A stretch of 64,000 nucleotides of DNA from Mycobacterium sp. SM1 (GTDB lineage Bacteria; Actinomycetota; Actinomycetes; Mycobacteriales; Mycobacteriaceae), in NCBI RefSeq assembly GCF_018361265.1, contig NZ_JAFLNH010000003.1, positions 40,501-104,500 of the forward strand, in the 5' to 3' direction. The position numbers and the translations under genes were made by a program. Numbering within the stretch: position 1 is the first letter of the stretch; the number at the start of each line of letters is the position of its first letter. Of the stretch, positions 57,188 through 64,000 are shown piece by piece. Below the pieces are notes generated by a model. The model was given only the letters and a program-made list of their open reading frames with translations. It was not told the origin of the DNA and did not search any database.

Positions 57188-58420
57188 TCAGCTGATCAGC
57201 TCATTCAGCGAGGTGTTCGGGTCGGCCAGCCGGTCGGGGTCGATCGGGTTTTGCCCGCGGATCAGGCTTTTCACGTCATCGATGACGTCCCAGATATTGA
57301 CGTTCATCCCGGCCAGCACCCGATCGTCGGCGTCGAGCCAGAACGCGATGAACTCGCGGGCGGCGACGTCGCCACGGAATACCACCCGCCGGTAGCTGGG
57401 TGCGTGGCCGACGTATTCCATGCCGAGGTCGTACTGATCGGTGAAAAAATAGGGAAGTTCACTGTATTCGGCTGGCTTGCCAAGCATTCCGGCCGCCGCT
57501 ACCGCGGGCTGTTTGAGCGCGTTAGCCCAGTGTTCGGTGCGAATCCGGGTGCGCAGCAGTGGGTGCTGGGCTGCTGCGATATCGCCGACCGCGTAGATGT
57601 CGGGATCGCTGGTCGCAAGCGACGCGTCGACCAGTACACCGCCGTCGCCAATCGCCAGCCCTGCCTGCCGGGCGAGTTCGATGTTGGGTTGTGCGCCCAC
57701 CGCCACCAGCACCGCGTCGGCGCTGATCTGCGATCCGTCGGTGAGTCGAAGGCCGGTGGCTTTGCCGTTGGTGGTGCTGATCTCGGCGACCTGTGCCTGC
57801 AGCCGCAGGTCAACGTCGTGCCCGCGGTGCAGTTCGGCAAACACCTCGCCGAGCTCTTCGCCGAGCGCGGCCAAAAGCGGCAGTTTGGCCTGCTCGACCA
57901 CGCTCACGGCGACACCGCGCTGCCGGGCGCTGGCGGCAACCTCGAGCCCGATCCAGCCGGCGCCAACCACTGCGAGCGAAGAGCCCTGGGTCAGCGCAGA
58001 ATCCAGCGATGACGCATCGCCGATTGTCCGCAGATAATGGACTTTTTCGGCGTCGGCTCCTGGTATCGGCGGGCGCCGGGGCCGAGAGCCGGTGGCCAGC
58101 AGCAGCTTGTCATAGCGGACGGTCGTGTCGTCGGCGAGGCCGACTATGTGCGTGGATGGATCCACGGACTCGACGCGCACACCGAGCCGCAGATCGACAT
58201 CATGCTGGCGATACCAGTCAGCGTCGTGCACGGTGATATCGGCGAGCGTCTTCTTACCGGCGAGGAATTCCTTGGACAGCACAGGCCGCTCATAGGGCAG
58301 CTGCTCCTCCTCGCTGAAGAGGACGATTTGGCCGTCGAAGTCATTGTTGCGCAGGGCTTCTGCCGCTTTAGCACCGGCCAGGCCGCCGCCGACGATGACG
58401 AACGTGGAAGGACTTGACAT
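57188..58420 (-). CDS. ferredoxin/rubredoxin reductase-type FAD protein
   Basis: A 410-residue NAD(P)H-dependent flavoprotein: FVIVGGGLAGAKAAEALR, LLLATGSRPRRPPIPGA, LAVVGAGWIGLEVAASARQRG, and YAVGDIAAAQHPL; C-terminal reductase domain with FWLDADDRVLAGMNVN. It is the ferredoxin reductase of oxygenase systems (cytochrome P450 or Rieske partners). No ferredoxin is adjacent; convergent with folE. Confidence 0.9.
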   Translation of the reverse strand: MSSPSTFVIVGGGLAGAKAAEALRNNDFDGQIVLFSEEEQLPYERPVLSKEFLAGKKTLADITVHDADWYRQHDVDLRLGVRVESVDPSTHIVGLADDTTVRYDKLLLATGSRPRRPPIPGADAEKVHYLRTIGDASSLDSALTQGSSLAVVGAGWIGLEVAASARQRGVAVSVVEQAKLPLLAALGEELGEVFAELHRGHDVDLRLQAQVAEISTTNGKATGLRLTDGSQISADAVLVAVGAQPNIELARQAGLAIGDGGVLVDASLATSDPDIYAVGDIAAAQHPLLRTRIRTEHWANALKQPAVAAAGMLGKPAEYSELPYFFTDQYDLGMEYVGHAPSYRRVVFRGDVAAREFIAFWLDADDRVLAGMNVNIWDVIDDVKSLIRGQNPIDPDRLADPNTSLNELIS

Positions 58421-58994
58421 GACGGCTGCTCCGTTCCATGGCGCGAAAGCGTGAGCCGAACGCCACCGAAGGGGCAGCGCTGCGGCACCGATGTCGGGCT
58501 ACAGACTACCCGGCGCGGCGCCGGGCCGGAAGGCGCGCATGATAACCGCTCTTGATAACCAACAGTGCCCGGCTTCTCGCCGTGGGAATCACTCACCGCC
58601 GGTTCATCATCGCCGGTTCTGGTCCGGCACTGACCCCGCGAGCTGGCGCTCACGGACTTGGCCGGGGTCGCAGCGTGGTCATCGCCAGGCCCGGCGGACC
58701 GAAGCGATCGGCTCCCTGGCTCATTTCGTCAACGGGCAAAGCGTCGGGCTGGGCTATTACGTCGTGGCGCGCATCGTCTCCGGCGCGCTGATAGCGGAAT
58801 TAGCCGCCTTCGCTGGCTGCGGGCGACATCGCCGGCGGGCCTTCCGCTTGCCATATTTGACGGATATTATCCATTAATATTATCCGGCGATGGTCGCGGG
58901 AGGTCGCCGAGCCCCAGCGGGATGGCCGTCAGGGAGAGGACACACTCGTGATATCCGCGCGCCGGCTCGCCGGCGCGCCGGGCGTTGTAGGGAG
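58421..58994. other. 574-bp region without a supported gene
   Basis: No frame has convincing coding character. Short stretches such as RFIIAGSGPA (about 58600, a flavoprotein-like motif) and HFVNGQSVGLGYYVVARIVSG (about 58725) may be gene debris. At 58864-58885 ATATTATCC occurs twice 13 bp apart in an AT-rich patch, a probable promoter region for the gene at 58995. Confidence 0.5.
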
Positions 58995-60836
58995 ATGCGC
59001 GTGAAACGCCAGGAAAGCGAACACACCGAGGAGATTCAGCAGGTCAATTGGCCGGGAACCGTTGACGTCTCGGCACAGCCCGCACTGCACGGCGACGCGG
59101 AGCTCGTGGAGGTGGAGCTGGAGTCCTATAGCGAAGAGATCCACCCCGCCGATGATCACATCGATTTGCAGACCTACGGTGGCGGCTTTGATCTTTCCCG
59201 ACGGGCCAGCGCGCCCAAGCTGCGGGTGGGCCGCGACAAGTGGTTTAACCTGCTGTGGCTGATCCCGATCGGTTACGCGTTGCTGGTCGCGGCCGTCGCG
59301 ATCGGCAAGGGCCTGCACAACATGCCTGCGGTGCAGGCGTTTATCCAGCGCTACCCGGGCACCGACACGCGTGGTGTTCCGGCGGGCATCCACCCCTGGG
59401 AGGGGTGGACGCATTTTTTCAACCTGTTTTTGATGGTGTTTATCATCCGCTCCGGGATTCAGATCCTCTGCGATCACCCGCGGCTGTACTTCAGCCGCAA
59501 CTGCACCCCGGGCAAGGACGAGTGGCTGCGGGTGGGCCCGCCCGTGCCGGAGGGTTACTGGACCGCCAACGACGACACGGTCGCGCTGCCTCCGCAATTC
59601 GGCCTGCCCGGATTCCGGCACTCCATCGGGCTGGCCCGCTGGTGGCATTTGGGTGCCGATGTGCTGTGGCTGCTCAACGGGCTGGTGTTCTACGTGTTGC
59701 TCTTCGCCACCGGCCAGTGGCGCCATGTGGTGCCCACCAGCTGGGACGTTTTCCCCAACGCGGCGTCGGTGGCGATTCAGTACCTGTCGCTGGACTGGCC
59801 AACGGATAACGGATGGGTCGCCTACAACGGCTTGCAGTTGCTGGTGTATTTCACCACGATCTTCATCGCGGCGCCGGCGGCGCTGATCACCGGGCTGGGA
59901 ATGTCCCCGGCGCTGTCGATGCGCCTCACCGTGATCAGCAAGCGGCTGAGCATCCAGCATGCACGCTCGCTGCACTTTTTGGTGCTGGTCTATTTCATCT
60001 TCTTCATCATCGTGCACGTCACACTGGTGTTCGCGACCAGCGCGCTGCGCAACCTCAACCACATGTTCGCCGCCCGCGACGACAACGGCTGGGTGGGATT
60101 CGGGGTTTTTTCGCTGGCCATGGTGGTGACGGCCGTGGGTTGGGTGGCGGCCACCCCGTTCACGATCCGGCACCCCCGGGTGGTGCAGCGGGTGGGTGAC
60201 GCGCTGATCGGGCCCGTGCAGCGCCTCCTGGAACACCTCAACCCCGAGCCGGGCGCCTTCACCGAAAAGGACATCTCGCCCTACTTCTGGCACAACGGCC
60301 GCCTGCCCGACAGCGTCGAGTACAAAGAGCTGGAAAAGAACGACTTTCGTGATTGGCGGCTGCGGGTCTACGGCCTGGTGGAAAACCCGACCGAGTTCTC
60401 GCTTGCCGAACTAAAAGCGCTGCCCTATCACGAGCAGATCACCCAGCATTTCTGCATCCAGGCATGGTCGGGTGTGGCGAAATGGGGTGGGGTCTCGATG
60501 CAGACGATCATGGACATCGTCAAACCGCTGCCGGAGGCCAAATGGGTCGCGTTCTATTCCATGGGGCTCGGCGCCACCGGCGGCATCTACTACAACGTGC
60601 ACCCCATCAAACAGATGAGCCACCACCTGACCATGCTGGCCTACAACATGAACGACGAACCCTTGAGCTACGGCCACGGGGCACCATTGCGGTTGCGCAA
60701 CGAACTCCAGCACGGGTTCAAACAAGTCAAGTGGATCAAAGGGATCGAGTTCCTTGCCCACTATTCCGAAATCGGCAGTGGGCACGGCGGATACAGTGAA
60801 GACCACAAGTTCTTCGGACGCCATCAAACCCTCTAA
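58995..60836 (+). CDS. cytochrome b561-molybdopterin oxidoreductase fusion
   Basis: A 613-residue protein. Residues about 80-420 hold five to six membrane helices of cytochrome b561/formate dehydrogenase gamma type with His residues for heme b (HPWEGWTHFFN, ARWWHLGADVLWLLNG, ARSLHFLVLVYF). The C-terminal domain (about 450-600) is sulfite oxidase-like, with the molybdenum Cys in QHFCIQAWSGVAKWGG (about 486). Fusion lets a molybdenum active site trade electrons directly with quinol through heme b. Substrate unknown (sulfite, sulfoxide or other). ATG 58995 lies too near AGGGAG; GTG 59001 may be the true start. Confidence 0.87.
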   Translation: MRVKRQESEHTEEIQQVNWPGTVDVSAQPALHGDAELVEVELESYSEEIHPADDHIDLQTYGGGFDLSRRASAPKLRVGRDKWFNLLWLIPIGYALLVAAVAIGKGLHNMPAVQAFIQRYPGTDTRGVPAGIHPWEGWTHFFNLFLMVFIIRSGIQILCDHPRLYFSRNCTPGKDEWLRVGPPVPEGYWTANDDTVALPPQFGLPGFRHSIGLARWWHLGADVLWLLNGLVFYVLLFATGQWRHVVPTSWDVFPNAASVAIQYLSLDWPTDNGWVAYNGLQLLVYFTTIFIAAPAALITGLGMSPALSMRLTVISKRLSIQHARSLHFLVLVYFIFFIIVHVTLVFATSALRNLNHMFAARDDNGWVGFGVFSLAMVVTAVGWVAATPFTIRHPRVVQRVGDALIGPVQRLLEHLNPEPGAFTEKDISPYFWHNGRLPDSVEYKELEKNDFRDWRLRVYGLVENPTEFSLAELKALPYHEQITQHFCIQAWSGVAKWGGVSMQTIMDIVKPLPEAKWVAFYSMGLGATGGIYYNVHPIKQMSHHLTMLAYNMNDEPLSYGHGAPLRLRNELQHGFKQVKWIKGIEFLAHYSEIGSGHGGYSEDHKFFGRHQTL

Positions 60837-60917
60837 CGAGGCTAATGACGCCAGCCTCGAGCCGCCGAGGCGAGTGGCTGGGTTGCCGGTCTCGACTGGG
60901 ACGGGCGGCCCGGCAAC

Positions 60918-61920
60918 GTGACTCGAATTATTGGGCGCAAGCCTCGCCATTTATGGCTATGGCGGGGTGCGCCCACCTCGTGTTTTGCCGGGCGTAGCCC
61001 GGCAGCGATGTCGGGTCGCCGCGGTGAAGAGCGGCACAGCGAGCTCGCCGAGATCGAGGCGTTGATCGCGGCCGGGAAAGTGTCGGCGACCCGGGTCGCG
61101 CGCACCGTGATCGACGGTCGTGATACCTACCGCATGCAGGTGGTGTGTGCTGGGCGCCCGCCCCGCCGCCACCGGGTCGGTAAGGGCACGGTGTCGTACA
61201 CCGCGCCGGCTCACCGGGCTGCTTCACCCGCGGCGGCCATTCGACAGGCCGCTGCGACTGGCGGCAGCGCTCGGCGGCGGCGCGGCGGGCCGCGGCACGG
61301 GTGGGCGAGTCGCATCGCGGCCTGGCTGCCCACCGTGCCACGTTGCATGGGGCGCTGAGCAACCGGTTGTTGGGCCACAGCGCCGATATCGTATGTGAAC
61401 GCGTGGGTTACCTGTCGTGGCAGAAGAACTTCCCGCGCAGTGCGCGCGACCGGGCACCGGGGTTGCTGGTGGAGTGATGCGCCGCACGGCTGAAAGCGCC
61501 GGCGGCCAACGGCTCTTCGAGTACAGCCCATACACCACTGCCTTGTCGCAAACCTGTTTGTGCGGGAACCGCCAGAAAAGCCGCTTTCGCAACGGGTGCA
61601 TCGCTGTGAGTGCGGCATCACTGACGATCGGGACCTGTTGTCGGCCTACCTGGGACGACACGTCCACACCGCGGTCGATGGTCTCGACCGGCTGGACTTG
61701 CAGGCAGCCAATATTGGCTGGGGGCATCGTCAGGACGTCGACGAGCCGCCGAGGTCCAGCCGTGGTGCGCAAGCACGCAAGCGGCGAGGCCGCAGGCAGC
61801 CGCCCCTCGCGGAGGTCCGTGGCGCGCATCAAAGCCCGGCGTCAAGCCAAAACCGCGATGCGACAGGGCCGCTCGGCGCGAACCCCCACCGCCGGCCGGC
61901 CCACGGCGCTAGCCGCATGA
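60918..61920 (+). pseudogene. TnpB (IS605/IS1341-type) remnant
   Basis: Broken frames carry successive TnpB pieces: HSELAEIEALIAAGKVSA and YRMQVVCAGRPPRRHRVG; then HRATLHGALSNRLLGHSAD, GYLSWQKNFPRSARDRAPG; SAGGQRLFEYSPYTTALSQT with CLCG; KPLSQRVHRCECG followed by DDRDLLSAYL (zinc finger plus the last RuvC Asp). The RuvC-I segment is missing and at least three frameshifts occur, so the nuclease is dead. No tnpA is seen. Confidence 0.78.
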
Positions 61921-61950
61921 GCGGCCATCGCGACAGCCGGCCGGCACGAG

Positions 61951-61982
61951 GAATCCCCGCAGTTAACTGCGGGGGGCGTCAC
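61951..61982 (+). ncRNA. probable omega-RNA 3' hairpin / right end of the TnpB element
   Basis: GAATCCCCGCAGTTAACTGC, then GGGGGGCGTCA. CCCCGCAGTT-AACTGCGGGG (61955-61974) is a perfect palindrome in the place where IS605/IS1341 elements end with a GAATCCCC...GGGG hairpin and TCA(A), the 3' scaffold of the guide RNA. It overlaps the stop of the DUF302 remnant. Confidence 0.62.
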
Positions 61983-62390
61983 GTCTCGGGGGATGGCGAC
62001 GGTGCGACCGCCGCATCGGTCACCTCGTCGATGGTGCGCGCGAGTTCCTCGATGGCCGCCCGGGCGTTATCCAGACCCACGTGTTTCGCGGCGATCACCC
62101 GCAGATCCCGGTAGCCGATCCGGACCCGGCCGGAAGTGTCTTGCCACGCCAGAACCTTGGAGGGTAAATCAATGGCAAGGGTCTGCTCGGCCTGTCAGTT
62201 GGGTTCCTAAACTGGGGTTGCCGAACAACAGCACCTGAGTGGGGGGCAAATCCATGCCGATCGCAGCGGCATTGGCGGCGTGATCGATCCGCGCCATCAC
62301 GGTAAAGCCCCGTTCGGTGAGCCTGCTTTCCAGGCGATCCAGTGTCTCCGCAACCGGGTAGGGGCTCTGCTTTTCGACCCAGTCGGACAT
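61979..62390 (-). pseudogene. DUF302 family gene with frameshift
   Basis: ATG 62390 (GGAGGCAGGGAC upstream) starts MSDWVEKQSPYPVAETLDRL and reads to LLFGNPSLGTQL, then goes out of frame at about 62191-62195; the other frame continues AEQTLAIDLPSKVLAWQD...IGYRDLRVIAAKHVGLD to a TGA at 61979. Insertion of two bases (CTGACAGG to CTGATGCAGG) would restore LMQAEQT as in intact members. The stop codon lies inside the TnpB right-end sequence. The protein is not a close copy of that at 5607. Confidence 0.8.
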
Positions 62391-62477
62391 GTCCCTGCCT
62401 CCGGATTGCGGTTAAGGGCCCGGTTGCCGTCACCGATAGCGGACGTTGGTTCCCCTGCTTTTCACGCCCATCTCCGG

Positions 62478-64000
62478 TCAGTGCGCAGGTGTTGTCACCG
62501 TCGCTCGCAAGGCTGTCCGCCCGGGCGGCTGACGGGACCGGCCGACGTGCGCTTCGGCGCGTAGTCGTTCGACCATGTGCGGGTAGTGCAACTCGAACGC
62601 CGGACGCGCCGAGCGGATGCGGGGCAGCTCGGTGAAGTTGTGCCGCGGCGGCGGGCAGCTGGTCGCCCACTCCAGCGAATTGCCGTAACCCCACGGGTCA
62701 TCGACAATCACCGGCTCGCCGTAGCGCCAGCTTTTGAACACGTTCCACACGAACGGCAGCATCGAGACACCGAGGATGAACGCGCCGGTGGTGGCGACCA
62801 CGTTGAGCGGCTGGAAACCGTCGGTGGGCAGATAGTCGGCGTAGCGGCGCGGCATGCCCATGTCACCGAGCCAGTGCTGCACCAAAAACGTGGTGTGAAA
62901 CCCGATCAACGTCAACCAGAAATGCAGCTTGCCCAGCCGCTCGTCCAGCAGCCGCCCGGTCATCTTCGGAAACCAGAAATAGATGCCGGCGAAGGTGGCG
63001 AACACGATGGTGCCAAACAGCGTGTAGTGAAAGTGCGCGACCACGAAATAGGAGTCGGTGACGTGAAAGTCCAGCGGCGGGCTGGCCAGCAGCACCCCGG
63101 TCAAACCGCCCAGCAGGAAGGTCACCGCGAAGCCGACCGAGAACAGCATCGGTGTCTCGAAGGTCAGCTGGCCCTTCCACATGGTGCCAATCCAGTTGAA
63201 GAACTTGATCCCGGTGGGCACCGCGATCAGATACGACATGAACGAAAAGAACGGCAGCAGCACCGCGCCGGTGGCGAACATGTGGTGCGCCCACACCGCC
63301 GTCGACAGCCCGGCGATGCTCATGGTGGCATAGACCATGGTGGTGTAGCCGAAGAGTGGTTTGCGGCTAAACACCGGGATAACTTCGGTGATGATGCCGA
63401 AGAACGGAAGCGCCACGATGTAGACCTCCGGGTGGCCGAAGTACCAGAACAGATGCTGCCACAGGATCGGGCCGCCGTTGGTCGCGTCGTAGATGTGAGC
63501 CCCCAGGTGCCGATCAGCGGCCAGCCCGAACAGCGCGGCGGTAAGAACCGGGAACACGATCAACACCATGATCGAGGTGATCAAGATGTTCCAGGTGAAG
63601 ATCGGCATCCGGAACATCGTCATCCCGGGCGCGCGCAGGCACACCACCGTGGTGATCATGTTGACCGCCCCCAGGATGGTGCCCAGACCACCGACGGCGA
63701 GTCCCATGATCCACAGGTCGGCACCCACGCCCGGGTTATGCACGGCGTCGGACAGCGGGGTGTAGGCGGTCCAGCCGAAGTCGGCGGCCCCGCCCGGGGT
63801 GATGAATCCGGCGATGGCGATCAGCGCGCCGAACACGAACAGCCAAAACGACAGCGCGTTGAGCCGCGGGAACGCCACGTCGGGGGCGCCGATCTGCAGC
63901 GGCAGCACCAGGTTGGCGAACCCGAACACGATCGGGGTGGCATAAAACAGCAGCATGATGGTGCCGTGCATGGTGAACAGCTGGTTGTACTGCTCGTTGG
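62478..64000 (-). CDS. ctaD: cytochrome c oxidase subunit I, second copy, 5' end outside window
   Basis: About 507 codons of a ctaD paralogue running off the right edge (first visible residues NEQYNQLF). It keeps HGTIM, GHPEVYI, WAHHMF and HFHYTL. DNA from 62540 to 64000 parallels 9180 to 7720 at very high identity in opposite orientation. The C-termini differ after EAHVG: here [20 protein letters not shown], in the left copy HRAKGSES, so homology ends abruptly at about 62540. A DUF302 gene follows 87 bp downstream. Confidence 0.94.
   Translation of the reverse strand, partial: NEQYNQLFTMHGTIMLLFYATPIVFGFANLVLPLQIGAPDVAFPRLNALSFWLFVFGALIAIAGFITPGGAADFGWTAYTPLSDAVHNPGVGADLWIMGLAVGGLGTILGAVNMITTVVCLRAPGMTMFRMPIFTWNILITSIMVLIVFPVLTAALFGLAADRHLGAHIYDATNGGPILWQHLFWYFGHPEVYIVALPFFGIITEVIPVFSRKPLFGYTTMVYATMSIAGLSTAVWAHHMFATGAVLLPFFSFMSYLIAVPTGIKFFNWIGTMWKGQLTFETPMLFSVGFAVTFLLGGLTGVLLASPPLDFHVTDSYFVVAHFHYTLFGTIVFATFAGIYFWFPKMTGRLLDERLGKLHFWLTLIGFHTTFLVQHWLGDMGMPRRYADYLPTDGFQPLNVVATTGAFILGVSMLPFVWNVFKSWRYGEPVIVDDPWGYGNSLEWATSCPPPRHNFTELPRIRSARPAFELHYPHMVERLRAEAHVGRSRQPPGRTALRATVTTPAH

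Noticed and set aside
58552..58791. Possible flavoprotein (RFIIAGSGPA)
   Set aside because: Only one short motif; the following residues do not continue the fold and no frame is sustained. Recorded as debris.

Overview
The window is GC-rich, almost fully coding DNA from a mycobacterium, probably a slow grower. Proteins recognisable as HspX, PfkB, DosR, DosS, an Rv2623-type universal stress protein (USP) and Acg-type nitroreductases place it there. Species cannot be fixed from sequence reading alone. Most of the window is an enlarged dormancy (DosR) island carrying redox, sulfur and respiratory genes. Two DosR boxes upstream of hspX match the consensus closely, and several degenerate boxes (GGGCCRTTGGTCCT type) lie in divergent promoters.

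Layout. 1-4244 (-): a DUF1918 protein and two P-type ATPases, the second a CtpE-like protein cut by the window edge. 4245-11047: a USP, then a sulfur/redox block with DUF302 and a CstR-like repressor facing an AhpD-like protein, thioredoxin, ctaD and a sulfide:quinone oxidoreductase. 11154-18094: an antiporter, a lipoamide dehydrogenase-like flavoprotein, and a TauE / DUF2892 / YeeE sulfur-transport operon divergent from a peroxiredoxin. A 16-bp operator (ATACCC-N4-GGGTAT) occurs at both sulfur loci. 18125-24037: PIG-L deacetylase, an HtrA-like protein without its catalytic His and Ser, then hspX, the PRTase/erythromycin-esterase fusion and pfkB. 24141-28371: transglutaminase, alcohol dehydrogenase and a divergent two-component pair. 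28404-30802 (-): diiron protein, ferredoxin and SCP2-like operon. 31036-35558 (-): group 3b NiFe hydrogenase and its maturation protease. 35838-39205: USP-dosR-dosS. 39273-47294: USPs, two Acg-like nitroreductases and a quinol nitric oxide reductase operon with a membrane zinc-ribbon protein and an SPFH protein. 47350-51261 (-): a CBS/zinc-ribbon protein and pyruvate dehydrogenase-type E1a/E1b/E2. 51442-58420: OsmC, hemerythrin, AhpD-like, a decayed aconitase, cupin, a Cys-rich HTH regulator, a frameshifted DoxX/MauE-like gene, a GTP cyclohydrolase I and a ferredoxin reductase. 58995-64000: a cytochrome b561-molybdopterin fusion, a TnpB remnant with its 3' hairpin, a frameshifted DUF302 gene and a second, inverted ctaD copy.

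Together the genes look like a kit for oxygen loss, nitric oxide and reactive sulfur. H2 oxidation, sulfide oxidation and NO reduction sit beside alternative carbon metabolism, chaperone, USP and peroxide-removal genes. Gene decay (acn, the DoxX/MauE-like gene, tnpB, DUF302), the ctaD duplication and many 8-15 bp tandem duplications in leader regions suggest an accessory segment that is still being remodelled.
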